A DNA stretch of 64,000 nucleotides from Asticcacaulis solisilvae (GCF_017875235.1 NZ_JAGGMI010000018.1:1-64000); one strand, 5' to 3'. Positions 23,963-33,618 are shown, counted from the stretch's first letter. Numbers and translations are program-made. Notes: generated by a model from the sequence alone, not told the origin.

Positions 23963-24694
23963 ATGATGAGTGACGCCGCCCAGACGCTGGAGACGGAAAC
24001 GCCGGGCGTAAAGCTCGAGCCTGGCTGGAAGGCCGCGCTGAACGAAGAGTTCGCCAAGCCCTACATGGCCAAGCTCAAGGCGTTTCTGCAGGACCGCCGC
24101 AGCAACGGCGCGCGTATCTTTCCAAAGGGTAGTGAATATTTCCGCGCGCTCGACCTGACGCCCCTCGACAAGGTGCGTGTCGTTGTTATCGGCCAGGACC
24201 CATACCACGGTGAGGGGCAGGCACACGGCCTGTCGTTTTCGGTCCGGCCCGGCGTGCGCATCCCGCCATCGCTCATCAATATCTACAAGGAATTGCAGGC
24301 GGATCTAGGCATTGCGCCGGCGCATCATGGTTTTCTGGAACACTGGGCCAAACAGGGCGTGCTGCTGCTCAATGCCGTGCTGACGGTCGAGATGGGGCAG
24401 GCCGCCGCGCACCAGGGCAAGGGCTGGGAACTGTTCACCGACGCCGTCATTCGCGCCGTCAACAACCAGCCGCATCCGGTGGTCTTCATCCTGTGGGGTG
24501 CCTATGCCCAGAAGAAGGCCGCCTTTGTCGATACGTCGCGGCATCTGGTCATCCGCTCGGCCCACCCGTCGCCCCTGTCGGCGCATAACGGTTTTTTCGG
24601 CAGCCGTCCGTTTTCCAAGGCCAATGCCTTCTTGGAAGCCAACGGTCGCGCGCCGATCGACTGGGAGTTACCGGCGGATCCGGCCCAATCGTGA
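23963..24694 (+). CDS. ung: Uracil-DNA glycosylase, family 1
   Basis: A 243-residue DNA-repair enzyme that removes uracil from DNA. The water-activating loop GQDPYHGEGQAHGLSFSV, the HPSPLSAHNGFFGSRPFS DNA-intercalation loop, and WAKQGVLLLNAVLTVE are diagnostic of family-1 UDG. The catalytic Asp is in GQDPYHG and the catalytic His in HPSPLS. Two adjacent ATGs (23963 and 23966) follow an AGGA; either could be used. Long in-frame sequence upstream overlaps the DUF3617 gene and is not coding. Confidence 0.97.
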   Translation: MMSDAAQTLETETPGVKLEPGWKAALNEEFAKPYMAKLKAFLQDRRSNGARIFPKGSEYFRALDLTPLDKVRVVVIGQDPYHGEGQAHGLSFSVRPGVRIPPSLINIYKELQADLGIAPAHHGFLEHWAKQGVLLLNAVLTVEMGQAAAHQGKGWELFTDAVIRAVNNQPHPVVFILWGAYAQKKAAFVDTSRHLVIRSAHPSPLSAHNGFFGSRPFSKANAFLEANGRAPIDWELPADPAQS

Positions 24695-24755
24695 CCGCGG
24701 CATTTACACTTGCGCCTATCAACGCTATGCAGATGCACCGCTACAGGGAGTTTTC

Positions 24756-24968
24756 ATGCGCCTAATTCTCTGCCTGGGTGTCATCGTCCTGCTTTCAGCC
24801 TGTGGGCGTCCGTCCCACGAGGACGACGCGCCGCATGCCTATCCCGGAGAAGTGCCTGCGTCGGAGATGTCCGAGGCTGAGGCGCGGTCGGCCGAGCGCG
24901 CGCTGGAAGAGTCGCTGCACATGGACGCGCCCGCGGGGCAAACCGCTGAGAGTGAAGCGGCGGAATAG
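24756..24968 (+). CDS. Small lipoprotein
   Basis: A 70-residue protein with a short hydrophobic signal and lipobox LLSAC, giving a lipidated C16. The mature part is acidic and rich in Ala, Glu and Ser (ASEMSEAEARSAERALEES), with no domain I recognise. A GGGAG RBS is 5 bp upstream of the ATG. It lies between ung and a DUF3617 lipoprotein and may be co-transcribed with either. Confidence 0.65.
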   Translation: MRLILCLGVIVLLSACGRPSHEDDAPHAYPGEVPASEMSEAEARSAERALEESLHMDAPAGQTAESEAAE

Positions 24969-24993
24969 ATTTCGATAACACAGGAGGTCAGTG

Positions 24994-25593
24994 ATGGGTA
25001 TGCGTATGAACCTAGGTACGTCGGCCCTGCTGGCCGCATTGTCCATGACCGCCGCGGCGTGCAACAAACCGGCGCAGAAGGCCGAGGACGCAGCGTCGAA
25101 GGCCGCGCCGGCCCTGGCCGCCAAGGTCGATCCGATGCAGGCCAATCCCTTGGGCCGCAAGCCCGGCCTGTGGCAGATCACCAATACGGTCGATGGAACG
25201 GCCTCGCCCATGCCGATGACGATCTGCGTTGACGCGGCGCTTGGCGAAAAGATGAGCCAGATGGCCGGCCAGATGAGCAACGACATCCAGTGCACCCAGC
25301 GCGATATCCGTGGCACGGCGACCGGCGCGGCGATCGACCAGGTCTGCACCATGAACGGCACGACCATGACCAGCCATATCGAAATTGTCTCAGCCAGCGA
25401 CGCCGCCTTCCAGCAGACGATCGACAGCACCTATAGCCCGGCCATGATGGGCCGGACGCAGTCCAAGGTCGTCATGGACGGGCAATGGCAGGGCGCCTGT
25501 CCGGCCGGTATGAAGGCCGGCGACATGCGCATGCCCAACGGCATGGTCATGAACGTCTACAAGATGATGGAAGCGGCCAAGACGCGTCAATAG
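24994..25593 (+). CDS. DUF3617 lipoprotein-like protein
   Basis: A 199-residue exported protein. The N-terminal signal ends at a cysteine (MTAAACNKPAQ), a plausible if imperfect lipobox. The DUF3617 domain follows: KPGLWQITNTVDG, PMPMTICVDAAL, IQCTQRDIRGTA, and a closing WQGACPAGMKAGDMRMPNG. It is methionine-rich (about 10 per cent). AGGAGG 6 bp upstream fixes the ATG at 24994, not the GTG at 24991. Function unknown. Confidence 0.75.
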   Translation: MGMRMNLGTSALLAALSMTAAACNKPAQKAEDAASKAAPALAAKVDPMQANPLGRKPGLWQITNTVDGTASPMPMTICVDAALGEKMSQMAGQMSNDIQCTQRDIRGTATGAAIDQVCTMNGTTMTSHIEIVSASDAAFQQTIDSTYSPAMMGRTQSKVVMDGQWQGACPAGMKAGDMRMPNGMVMNVYKMMEAAKTRQ

Positions 25594-25694
25594 GTTCGAG
25601 TCCAGCTCAGGGGAGCCACCGTTTGCCGCGACTCGGGCTTGACGGTAAGCGCTGTCATCGGTAGCCTGCCCGGTATAAAATTAAGGGAGCCCCC

Positions 25695-26600
25695 ATGTTG
25701 AGACCTCTTCTGGCCGCTGTCATTCTCGCGGCGTGCGCCACACCCGTGCTTGCCGCCGACATGCCGGCCTTTACGCCACAGACCCTGGTGCTGACCAATA
25801 TCCCCAAGGCGACAGGGCCGGCCGTCAGTCTCTTCAACGGCAAGGATCTCGACGCCTGGGACGCGTGGCTTGGCTATGCCGACCCGGCTGAAACCTACAA
25901 GCCTGATCATGGTCCGTCGCTGGGCGTGGGCGGCAAGGGCGATATCTTCGACGTGCGCGAAATCGACGGCCGGCCGGCAATCTTCATCTCGGGCAAGACC
26001 TGGGGTAGCCTGGTCCACAAGGGCGACTATTCCAACTATCACCTGCGCCTGCAGTACAAGTGGAGCGGCAAGCGCCACGCGCCGCGCCTGAACGAGCCGG
26101 AAAACAACGGACTGCTGTACCACAGCCACGGCAAGCCTGGCGCCGTCTGGGGCACCTGGAGCCGTTCGGTCGAGTTCGAGATCATGACGGGATCGGTCGG
26201 CATGGCCGTGCCGGTCGGCAACGGCGTGGTGGTCAAATCCGCGGTGGCCAAGGACGAAAGCCTGATCGCGCCCAAGCTGCGCTATATGCACGGCGCGCCG
26301 GAAGGCGCCGCGATCGGCAATACGGCCAACTGGAATATCGAAAACAATTTCAATGCCGATAAGCCGGTGGGCGAGTGGAATACGCTCGACCTCTACGTCG
26401 TCGGCGACCGCGCCATCCACGTCGTCAATGGTGTGCCGGTGGCCGAGGTCTGGGGCCTGTGCGATCCGGAGCCGACCGGCACCTGCGCACCGCTGACCCA
26501 CGGCAGCATCCAGTTGCAATCGGAAGGGGCGGAGACCTGGTTCCGGGACATCACCCTGGAACCGATCTCCCACCTGCCGAAGATTGAAGTGAAGAAATAA
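25695..26600 (+). CDS. DUF1080 (3-keto-disaccharide hydrolase-like) periplasmic protein
   Basis: A 301-residue protein with a signal peptide (1-20, ending VLA) and one concanavalin-like DUF1080 domain: AVSLFNGKDLDAWDAW, YSNYHLRLQYKWSG, NNGLLYHSHG, SVEFEIMTG, and a C-terminal GSIQLQSEGAETWFRDITLEPI. The DUF1080 (Pfam 3-keto-disaccharide hydrolase) family is linked to glycoside processing in soil bacteria. It stands alone, convergent with the paaC-like gene. Substrate not assignable. Confidence 0.85.
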   Translation: MLRPLLAAVILAACATPVLAADMPAFTPQTLVLTNIPKATGPAVSLFNGKDLDAWDAWLGYADPAETYKPDHGPSLGVGGKGDIFDVREIDGRPAIFISGKTWGSLVHKGDYSNYHLRLQYKWSGKRHAPRLNEPENNGLLYHSHGKPGAVWGTWSRSVEFEIMTGSVGMAVPVGNGVVVKSAVAKDESLIAPKLRYMHGAPEGAAIGNTANWNIENNFNADKPVGEWNTLDLYVVGDRAIHVVNGVPVAEVWGLCDPEPTGTCAPLTHGSIQLQSEGAETWFRDITLEPISHLPKIEVKK

Positions 26601-26603
26601 GCT

Positions 26604-27353
26604 TTACCAGCGGGCGCCGGCATTGCGCATCGGCAGCGTCATCTCGGCCAGCATATGGCCGAGGTGCTCGCTGTGGTGGCCACGGCGGCCGCCGATGATT
26701 GGCTCGGCCGGGCGCGGATGGGCCAGGCGCGCCTGACGCAGCGTGGCATTGACTCGCGTATCGAACTCAGCGCGCAGCGACGGCTTGTCGACCGCGATAC
26801 CCTGCGCCAACAGTTCGGCGTCGACATCGTCCATGACGAACAACTCGTCGACATAGCGCGTCATGGTGTCGAGGCTGATGATCAGGCGCTTGTTGTTCAC
26901 GCAGTCGCCGTCGCCCATGCGGATCATCCAGTCGCGACAGAATTCGACGTGGGACTGCACGTCGCGCAGGGCTTTGGAGGCGATGCGCGCGATGTCGGCA
27001 TTGGCCGATCCGGACAGGGCGTCGAGATAGACGGCCTGCCAGTTGGAGAACAGGAACTGGCGCGCCAGGGTCTGGGCGAAGTCGCCGTTCGGCTGCTCGA
27101 CCAGCAGGCAGTTGTGATAGTCGGGCGGATCGCGGTGGAAGGCGAGGGTGTCGGCGTCCTGGCCCTTGCCGTCGATGGCGGCGGCGAGGTCGAGGAAGTC
27201 GGTGGCTTGTTCGACCAGGTCGAGCGCCAGGCTGGACAAGCCCAGGTCGACTTCATGATTGGGGGCGTGGCCGCACCACGTGCTGAGCCGCTGGCCTAGG
27301 ATCAGGGCGTCGTCGCCCAGGCGGAATACATATTCAAGCAGACTGTCGCGCAT
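26604..27353 (-). CDS. PaaC-like subunit of phenylacetyl-CoA epoxidase, without partner genes
   Basis: A 249-residue ferritin-fold protein strikingly like PaaC: YVFRLGDDALILGQRLSTWCGHAP, DLGLSSLALDLVEQATDFL, DTLAFHRD, LLVEQPNGDFAQTLARQFLF, and the C-terminal GGRRGHHSEHLGHMLAEM. PaaC is the structural, metal-free partner of catalytic PaaA in the PaaABCDE epoxidase. No paaA, paaB, paaD or paaE lies within this window; neighbours are a DUF1080 gene and a chitinase. It may have moved away from its cluster or have another role. Confidence 0.88.
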   Translation of the reverse strand: MRDSLLEYVFRLGDDALILGQRLSTWCGHAPNHEVDLGLSSLALDLVEQATDFLDLAAAIDGKGQDADTLAFHRDPPDYHNCLLVEQPNGDFAQTLARQFLFSNWQAVYLDALSGSANADIARIASKALRDVQSHVEFCRDWMIRMGDGDCVNNKRLIISLDTMTRYVDELFVMDDVDAELLAQGIAVDKPSLRAEFDTRVNATLRQARLAHPRPAEPIIGGRRGHHSEHLGHMLAEMTLPMRNAGARW

Positions 27354-27698
27354 TGGCCGTCATTCCCTGTTTTCTTTTTTCTTATGCATGCAGCGTGCCG
27401 GAGCCATGCGGTCGGATGCCGGGCCGGCAGCGGTCCGTTAATCCGTTCATTTCTTTTTGAAATCCGCGGCTAGCGCGCGAAACCTGCCCCCGCATGCGGG
27501 GCCGGCCAGGATATGGCGCGTAACCGCGGGCAAGCTTCGATGCGCAGGCTGTCATTTGTGGCACTCTTCTTATTCTGCGCCACAAACCTAGCCAAAGCCT
27601 GACCCAGGGTCAAATCAAAACTGACATTTATGTCAAATTTATTTTTAGGCCATAATCCTGACGCACTCCTGTCACGTAACGCGCCTAGGGATGGTGAT
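27354..27698. other. Intergenic region with two palindromes, no gene seen
   Basis: This 345-bp gap lies between the 3' end of the chitinase gene and the start of the paaC-like gene. It holds a perfect palindrome CCCCGCATGCGGGG (27488-27501) and an AT-rich dyad TGACAT-TT-ATGTCA (27622-27635) that could be an operator. No convincing open frame or RNA is visible. The region is probably the paaC promoter zone plus the chitinase 3' end. Confidence 0.5.
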
Positions 27699-28745
27699 TC
27701 AGTCGGGGTTGTGCAGGCTGTCGTGGGCGGCTTCCAGCAGGCTGTTGGGCGCGGGCGCATCCTCGGATAGCTCCCAGATCATGATGCCGGCGGTTTCCTT
27801 CGCCGCCAGCGCCGCCTTGGCGCGGATGGTCGGGCGGCCGTTATAGGTGACGTAGTCGCAGCCGGCGCACGCCTTCCCGACCACGTCGTAATTGGCGGCG
27901 TCCTTGCCAAAGGTCGTCAGCACCTTCTGGAAGCTGTAGCCGCCCTTGTAGCCGTTGAATCCGCGGCCGTAGAAGGGTACGCCGAGCGTCAGCTGTTCCT
28001 TTTTGGCGCCCAATGCCTTCCAGGTGGCTATGTCTTTGCGCGCCACCTCCATAGTCGAATGTTCGGCGCCCGCCTTGCCCCAGGTCTCGCCGATCTGGTC
28101 GTAGGACATCAGGTTGATATAGTCGAAATGCGGAATCGATCCGACCGGGATCATGCCGCCGGGGTTCGACGCCGTGGCGCAGGTCAGGAGCTTCCTGCGC
28201 TTCGTCAGGCCCGTGCGGAGAGCTTGCGTGAACGGCACATAGTTGCCTTCCTTGTCGATGGCGGTCAGCACGTCCCACTCGAGGTCGACATCGATGCCGT
28301 CGAGGCCGGTGGCGTCAGCAAAGGCCAGCAGGTCGGCCACCAGCTTTTCGCGCGCCCCCGGCCGCGTCAGCTCCGTCCAGTTGCCCGAGCAGCCGGGAAT
28401 AATGCCGCCGCCCAGCGACACCAGCACCTTGACGCCCTTGGCGTGCGCCATCTGAACGATCTCACGCACCTCGGCGACCGAACGCGTGCCGTTGCCATTG
28501 CCATTGTCGGTGTCCATGCAACTCATCTTATCGCCGGTGACGATGCTGCCGTCCTTGCCCGGATTGACGAAGGAGATGTTGATATGGGTCAGCTTTTTGA
28601 GGTCGGTCATCTCCATGGTCGCCTTCATGTCGCGGAAGGCAGCGACATAGCCTATGACCACTGGGCCTTGCGGCTTACGGGCCTCGGCGGCGGGGGAGGC
28701 AAGCAGGGACAGGGCTGCGAACGCAGCGGCGGCGGGCTTCAGCAT
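27699..28745 (-). CDS. Secreted GH18 chitinase
   Basis: A 348-residue glycoside hydrolase family 18 protein with a signal peptide (about 1-22, ending AEA). The catalytic DxxDxDxE motif is D149-x-x-D152-x-D154-x-E156 in LDGIDVDLEW, with E156 the proton donor. KVLVSLGGG and the YINLMSYD strand are further GH18 signatures. It hydrolyses beta-1,4 GlcNAc polymers; chitin is likely but not proven. The ATG at 28745 is chosen because it begins the signal peptide and follows GAGAGGA. No chitin-binding module is present. Confidence 0.9.
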   Translation of the reverse strand: MLKPAAAAFAALSLLASPAAEARKPQGPVVIGYVAAFRDMKATMEMTDLKKLTHINISFVNPGKDGSIVTGDKMSCMDTDNGNGNGTRSVAEVREIVQMAHAKGVKVLVSLGGGIIPGCSGNWTELTRPGAREKLVADLLAFADATGLDGIDVDLEWDVLTAIDKEGNYVPFTQALRTGLTKRRKLLTCATASNPGGMIPVGSIPHFDYINLMSYDQIGETWGKAGAEHSTMEVARKDIATWKALGAKKEQLTLGVPFYGRGFNGYKGGYSFQKVLTTFGKDAANYDVVGKACAGCDYVTYNGRPTIRAKAALAAKETAGIMIWELSEDAPAPNSLLEAAHDSLHNPD

Positions 28746-28816
28746 GGCGTTTCCTCTCTTTTGGATCGAGATTGGCATTACCGGAACCGGGGATCAACCA
28801 GACCAATTTTATTTTG

Positions 28817-29176
28817 TTACTTGGTGACCATAAGCCCGTCGCGGACCCCGACCGGCCACGGCGTCAGGCTGCGGCCGGCGCACGGCCCGCCAACGCAATA
28901 GCCGTCGGTGATGCGGAACAGCGCGCCGTGCCAGCCGCAACTGATCAGGTCGCCGCGCGAGGTCAGGTATTCGTCCAGTTCCTCGGCCAGCGGCATGCCG
29001 GCGTGCGGGCAGCGATCGACATAGCCATAGACCTGCTCGCCTTGGCGGACAACGAAGCCGTGAAAGTGCGCCTCGCCAATCTCAAGCACGAAGTTGCGCG
29101 CCTTGCCGTCGGCGATGAGCTCGAGCGGACCCAAGGTGACTCCGGCGGGCGTTGAAAAGACGCGGGCAAAGCTCAT
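28817..29176 (-). CDS. Rieske [2Fe-2S] ferredoxin-like protein
   Basis: A 119-residue soluble Rieske protein. The cluster ligands are C56 and H58 (DRCPHAGMP) and C80 and H83 (SCGWHGALF). It overlaps the maleylacetoacetate isomerase gene by 4 bp and is the last gene of the homogentisate operon. Small Rieske proteins of this kind are often found after maiA in alphaproteobacteria; an electron-transfer role in aromatic catabolism is inferred, not shown. No oxygenase alpha subunit is nearby. Confidence 0.9.
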   Translation of the reverse strand: MSFARVFSTPAGVTLGPLELIADGKARNFVLEIGEAHFHGFVVRQGEQVYGYVDRCPHAGMPLAEELDEYLTSRGDLISCGWHGALFRITDGYCVGGPCAGRSLTPWPVGVRDGLMVTK

Positions 29177-29805
29177 TCGGCGCCCGGCTGGCGCGACGGG
29201 TGGGCGGCGGCGAATTCATCCAGGCGGGCGCAGGCGGCATCGACCGCCATGATCCGCGGCCAGGGCGCAAGATCGACATTAAATCGGCGGGCATTGTAGA
29301 CTTGCGGGATCAGGCAGCAGTCGGCCAGCGTCGGGCCTTCGCCAAAGGCAAAGCCTTCGCCGTGCTGGTCGATGAGCGCTTCCAGGGTATCGAAGCCTGC
29401 GGTGATCCAGCGGGCAATCCAGGCGTCGATCTGCGCTTGCGTGGCGCCGAACTCGGCCTTCAGGCTGTTGAGGACGCGCAGGTTATTGAGCGGATGGATG
29501 TCGCAGGCAACGACCGCCATCATGGCGCGCACCGCGGCGCGGCCGGCCGGATCGGCCGGCATGAGCGGCGGTTGCGGGCGGGTTTCCTCGAGCCACTCCA
29601 TGATTGCCGTGCTCTGGGTGATCACCTTGCCATCGGACTCGACGGCGGGAACCAGGCCTTGCGGATTGATGGATTTGTAGTCAGTGGCGGATTGCGCGCC
29701 GGTCCGCAGGTCGATGGACACGGTGTCATAACTGACGCCCTTGAGGTTCAAGGCGATGCGGACGCGATAGGCGGCGGATGAACGCCAGTAATCGTAAAGT
29801 TTCAT
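29173..29805 (-). CDS. maiA: Maleylacetoacetate isomerase (zeta-class GST)
   Basis: A 210-residue zeta-class glutathione S-transferase that isomerises maleylacetoacetate to fumarylacetoacetate. The diagnostic SSAAYRVRIALNLKG active-site block lies at residues 8-22, with NPQGLVPAVE and QSTAIMEWLEE forming the glutathione site. The ATG at 29805 overlaps the upstream stop by one base (TGATG); a GTG three bases earlier is the alternative. It is the fourth gene of the hpd-hmgA-fahA-maiA pathway run. Confidence 0.95.
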   Translation of the reverse strand: MKLYDYWRSSAAYRVRIALNLKGVSYDTVSIDLRTGAQSATDYKSINPQGLVPAVESDGKVITQSTAIMEWLEETRPQPPLMPADPAGRAAVRAMMAVVACDIHPLNNLRVLNSLKAEFGATQAQIDAWIARWITAGFDTLEALIDQHGEGFAFGEGPTLADCCLIPQVYNARRFNVDLAPWPRIMAVDAACARLDEFAAAHPSRQPGAE

Positions 29806-31076
29806 CACCCTCTCGCGGCAAGAATCGTGGCGCGGCAGTCGCCGAAACCGATGGGGGCAAAGCCGTCGGCAGCAGCGCGGGCGCTCAAGATAATCTCATC
29901 ACCGTCCTCAAGGAAGGTCCGTGTTTCATTGCCCGGCAGGATAATCGGCGACTTGCCGCCGTCGCTCAGCTCCAAAAGGCTGCCGGAACTGGCGGAATCG
30001 GGACCTGACAGGGTGCCCGTACCCAACAGGTCACCGGGTTGCAGGTTGCATCCATTTGAGGCGTGGTGGGTCAGGATCTGGGCGACCGTCCAGTACATGT
30101 GACGGGTGTGGCTGCGGCTGATGACGACAGGCGCAAGATTCTGCGCGCGCATCTTCGCCGTGCGCAAGGATACTTCCAGATTTATCGAAAGGCCGCCATA
30201 GGCCTGGTCATCTTCGGCCCACAGATAGGGCAGGGGCCTGGGGTCGCCCATAGGGCGAGGCGTCGGCGCCATGCGGAAGGGCGCCAAAGCCTCAGGGGTG
30301 ACGATCCATGCCGAGACAGTGGTGTGGAAGTTCTTGGCCAGAAATGGCCCCAGCGGCTGGTACTCCCAGGCCTGGAAGTCGCGCGCCGACCAGTCGTTGA
30401 GCAGGCAGAAACCGCCGATATGCTGGGGTGCGTCGGCGATGGCAATCGGATCGCCTAAGGCATTGCCGGGCCCAACCCAGACACCGAGTTCCAGTTCGAA
30501 ATCGAGGCGCCTGGACGGCCCGAAGCCGGGCGTTTCGGCATCCTGCGCCTTGGTCTGGCCGCGTGGGCGCACGACCGGTTCGCCGGAGACGCGCACCGAC
30601 GAGGCGCGGCCGTGATAGCCGATCGGCACGTGCTTGTAATTGGGCAGCAAAGGGTTGTCCGGCCGGAACAGGGCGCCGACCTTGGTGGCGTGATGGATGC
30701 CGACATAGAAGTCGGTATAGTCGCCGACGCGCACCGGCAGGTGGACGACGCAATCACGCGCCGTATGCAGATAGGGCTCGGCGGCGGCGCTGTGCGTGGC
30801 GTCCGACAGCAGGCGCGACAGCTGGTGACGCAGCGATTTGCGCAAAGGCGGCGTGGCCAGGATCGTTTCCAGGTCATCCGGAACGTCACGCAACATGCCG
30901 GCGGCGACCAGGGCCTGAAGTTCCAGGATGTGGTCGCCGATGGCGACACCCGGACGCGGCGCTTCGCCGGCCGGGCTGAACAGGCCGAATGGCAGGTTCT
31001 GGATCGGAAAGTCGTGATGGCCGTTGGCCGAGTGAACCCAGCTTTCGAGGGCGATGTCGTGGGTGGCGTCGATCAT
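29805..31076 (-). CDS. fahA: Fumarylacetoacetase
   Basis: A 423-residue hydrolase that splits fumarylacetoacetate to fumarate and acetoacetate. Its family signature is [18 protein letters not shown] followed by [12 protein letters not shown] (residues about 120-160). Calcium/magnesium ligands of the FAH fold appear in the [11 protein letters not shown] and [20 protein letters not shown] stretches. The C-terminal [12 protein letters not shown] block is also typical. The start overlaps the hmgA stop by 4 bp. Confidence 0.97.
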   Translation of the reverse strand: MIDATHDIALESWVHSANGHHDFPIQNLPFGLFSPAGEAPRPGVAIGDHILELQALVAAGMLRDVPDDLETILATPPLRKSLRHQLSRLLSDATHSAAAEPYLHTARDCVVHLPVRVGDYTDFYVGIHHATKVGALFRPDNPLLPNYKHVPIGYHGRASSVRVSGEPVVRPRGQTKAQDAETPGFGPSRRLDFELELGVWVGPGNALGDPIAIADAPQHIGGFCLLNDWSARDFQAWEYQPLGPFLAKNFHTTVSAWIVTPEALAPFRMAPTPRPMGDPRPLPYLWAEDDQAYGGLSINLEVSLRTAKMRAQNLAPVVISRSHTRHMYWTVAQILTHHASNGCNLQPGDLLGTGTLSGPDSASSGSLLELSDGGKSPIILPGNETRTFLEDGDEIILSARAAADGFAPIGFGDCRATILAARG

Positions 31077-32338
31077 TTGGGTAGGTTCGCTTTCGGGAAG
31101 TCCTGCCAGCAGGCATCGTAGTCGGCTTGTAGCGCGGGCGAGGTGAGGGCGGCCTCCGTCGGGCGCAGGACCCAGCGGCTTTCGAACATGAAGGCCATGG
31201 TGTCGGTGATTTTGTGCGGCTTGAGGTCTGCCTTGATGGCGGCGGCATGGCTTGCGGCATCAGGGCCGTGACCGTTCATGCAGTTATGCAGGCTTGCACC
31301 GCCCGGAAGGAAGCCGCCGGCTTTTGCGTCATAGGCGCCTTCGATCAGGCCCATGAACTCGCTCATGAGATTGCGGTGGAACCACGGCGGCCGGAAGGTA
31401 TGTTCGGCGACCATCCAGCGCGGCGGGAAGATGACGAAATCGCAATTGGCCGTGCCGGGGAGTTCGGACGGCGAGGTCAGGACGGTGAAGATCGACGGAT
31501 CGGGATGGTCGAAGCTGACCGTATTGATGGTGTTGAAGCGCGTCAGGTCATAACGATAGGGCGCGTAGTTGCCGTGCCAGGCGACGACGTCGAGCGGCGA
31601 GTGGTCAAGCGTCGTTGTCCATAATGCGCCGTGGAATTTCTGGATCAGTTGGGTGGCTTCGTCGCGGTCTTCAAAGGCCGCGACGGGCGTTTCGAAATCG
31701 CGCGGATTGGCGAGGCCATTGGCGCCTATGGGGCCGAGATCCGGCAGGCGAAACGGCGCGCCGTGGTTTTCGAGGACGTAGCCGGTGGCGCTGTCGCTCG
31801 TGAGGTCTACGCGGAAGCGGACGCCGCGCGGGATGACGGCGACGTGCAGGGGCGCGACGTCGAGTCGGCCCATTTCCGTAAATATGGAAATATTGCCGGA
31901 CTGCGGCACGATCAGCATTTCGCCGTCGGCGTTGACAAAAACGCGCTGCATGGAGGCGGTCGCGGCATAGAGCCAGATGGTGACGCCGCTGTGTGTCGCG
32001 GCATCGCCGTTCATCGCCCACGGCGTCAATCCGTCGAGAAAATCCGTCGGGATTTCGGGAAGTGTCTGCGGTGACCAGCGCAGGCGGTTGGGCGTGGCCG
32101 AGCCGGGGGCGGGGCCGTCCTTCAGACGTTTAAAAGGCGCATGACTCGCCGAGGGGCGTAGGCGGTAGTGCCACGACCTCCGGTTTTCGCTGCGCGGCGC
32201 CGTAAAAGCCGAACCCGACAGCTGTTCGGCATAAAGCCCGAACGGCGTCTGTTGCGGCGAGTTCTGGCCGACGGGCAGGGCGCCCGCCACGGCTTCCGTC
32301 GCGAAATGATTGCCAAACCCGGTCATATACTGGGACAT
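31073..32338 (-). CDS. hmgA: Homogentisate 1,2-dioxygenase
   Basis: A 421-residue iron dioxygenase that opens the ring of homogentisate to maleylacetoacetate. [12 protein letters not shown] at the N-terminus, [14 protein letters not shown], and the metal-binding region [27 protein letters not shown] (His and Glu ligands, about 325-350, given by position) identify it. Overlaps fahA by 4 bp. A type-B repeat of about 200 bp separates it from the upstream hpd, so it may have its own promoter or depend on read-through. Confidence 0.97.
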   Translation of the reverse strand: MSQYMTGFGNHFATEAVAGALPVGQNSPQQTPFGLYAEQLSGSAFTAPRSENRRSWHYRLRPSASHAPFKRLKDGPAPGSATPNRLRWSPQTLPEIPTDFLDGLTPWAMNGDAATHSGVTIWLYAATASMQRVFVNADGEMLIVPQSGNISIFTEMGRLDVAPLHVAVIPRGVRFRVDLTSDSATGYVLENHGAPFRLPDLGPIGANGLANPRDFETPVAAFEDRDEATQLIQKFHGALWTTTLDHSPLDVVAWHGNYAPYRYDLTRFNTINTVSFDHPDPSIFTVLTSPSELPGTANCDFVIFPPRWMVAEHTFRPPWFHRNLMSEFMGLIEGAYDAKAGGFLPGGASLHNCMNGHGPDAASHAAAIKADLKPHKITDTMAFMFESRWVLRPTEAALTSPALQADYDACWQDFPKANLPK

Positions 32339-32362
32339 CTGAATGCTCCGGAGCTAGACTTG

Positions 32363-32562
32363 CCCCCCCCACCACTCGCTCCGCTCGCGGTCCCCCTCCC
32401 CACTCGCATCTTGGATGCTGTAACTACCGAGTTGCTCATGGGGAGGAATATGAAAAGGAAGCTTGCCCTCCTTATTCCTCCCCGAGAGCACCTCGAACTG
32501 TCAACGCAATGAAGTGAACGGGGAGGGGGACCATGAGCGGAGCGAATGGTGGTGGGGGCCTT
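32363..32562. repeat. MITE-like long inverted repeat, type B
   Basis: The ends CCACCACTCGCTCCGCTC (32369-32386) and GAGCGGAGCGAATGGTGG (32535-32552) are inverted copies differing at one position, flanked by GTCCCCCTCCCC on the left and GGGGAGGGGGAC on the right. It fills the hmgA-hpd gap. The interior carries a second GGGGAGGAATA...TATTCCTCCCC-type dyad. No gene inside. Confidence 0.8.
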
Positions 32563-33604
32563 ATGCCACCTTAATAACGCCGCGGCGAATCTGATCCAGT
32601 TCGATCGATTCGAACAGGGCCTGGAAATTGCCGTTGCCGAAACCGTCGTTGCCCTTGCGCTGGATGATCTCGAAGAAGATCGGCCCGAAGGTGTTTTCGG
32701 TGAAAATCTGCAACAAGATCCCGTCTTCGCCGCCGCCATCGATCAGTATGCGGTTGCGGCGCAGGCGTTCCAGGTCTTCGCCGTGGCCGGGCACGCGCTT
32801 GTCGACCAGGTCGTAATAGGTGTCGATCGTGTCCTGGAGTTTCACGCCCCGCGCGCGCAGGCGCTCGACCGTCTCATAGATATTGTCGGTGGTCAGCGCG
32901 ATATGCTGGATGCCTTCGCCATTATACTGGCGCAGGAATTCCTCGATCTGGCTCTTGTCATCCTGGCTTTCGTTGAGCGGGATGCGGATCTGCTGGTCGG
33001 GTGCGATCATCGCCTGGCTGAACAGGCCGGTCGCCTGGCCCTTGATGTCGAAATACTTCTGTTCCTCGAAGCCGAAGATGCGGCGATAGAATTCCGACCA
33101 GGTGCGCATCTCGCCGCGGCGGACATTGTGCGTCAGGTGGTCGATCATGCCGAAGCCGACGCTGTTTTCAGCCTCCGCCCCGGCGCCGGACAGCGGCGTC
33201 CAGCCGGCAAAGACGTCGTGGTCGATAAGGTAAAGCAGCGAACCGCCTATGCCTTCGAGCACCGGCACATCGGGGAAAGCACTGAGGTTGGCATCGGCCG
33301 GCCGCGCGCCTTTTTCCAGGGCCAGTTCATAGGCGCGGGCGGCGTCGGTCACGCGAAACGCCATGCCGTTGGCCGACGGGCCATGCGCCCTGCCAAACTC
33401 GGACGCCTGCTGCGTCGCCGCCTCGTTCAGCACAAAATCGACGCGGCCTTGTCGATAGCGGGTAATGGACTTGGTGGGATGCCTGGCGACGGCCGTGAAG
33501 CCCATGGCTTCGAGCTGTTCGGCCATTCCGGCTGCGTCGGGACCTGTAAACTCCACAAAGGCAAAGCCATCGAGACCCAAGAGGTTGGTTTCGGTTTCGG
33601 ACAT
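32561..33604 (-). CDS. hpd: 4-Hydroxyphenylpyruvate dioxygenase
   Basis: A 347-residue VOC-fold dioxygenase that converts 4-hydroxyphenylpyruvate to homogentisate. Two VOC domains are present. Iron-binding blocks are IDHLTHNV (first His), GIQHIALTTDNIYETV (second His) and the C-terminal FFEIIQRKGNDGFGNGNF (Glu). RBS GGAGG lies 5 bp before the ATG. It is the first gene of the tyrosine-degradation run and has a candidate operator 15 bp upstream. Confidence 0.97.
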   Translation of the reverse strand: MSETETNLLGLDGFAFVEFTGPDAAGMAEQLEAMGFTAVARHPTKSITRYRQGRVDFVLNEAATQQASEFGRAHGPSANGMAFRVTDAARAYELALEKGARPADANLSAFPDVPVLEGIGGSLLYLIDHDVFAGWTPLSGAGAEAENSVGFGMIDHLTHNVRRGEMRTWSEFYRRIFGFEEQKYFDIKGQATGLFSQAMIAPDQQIRIPLNESQDDKSQIEEFLRQYNGEGIQHIALTTDNIYETVERLRARGVKLQDTIDTYYDLVDKRVPGHGEDLERLRRNRILIDGGGEDGILLQIFTENTFGPIFFEIIQRKGNDGFGNGNFQALFESIELDQIRRGVIKVA

Positions 33605-33618
33605 GGCGACCTCCGCGC

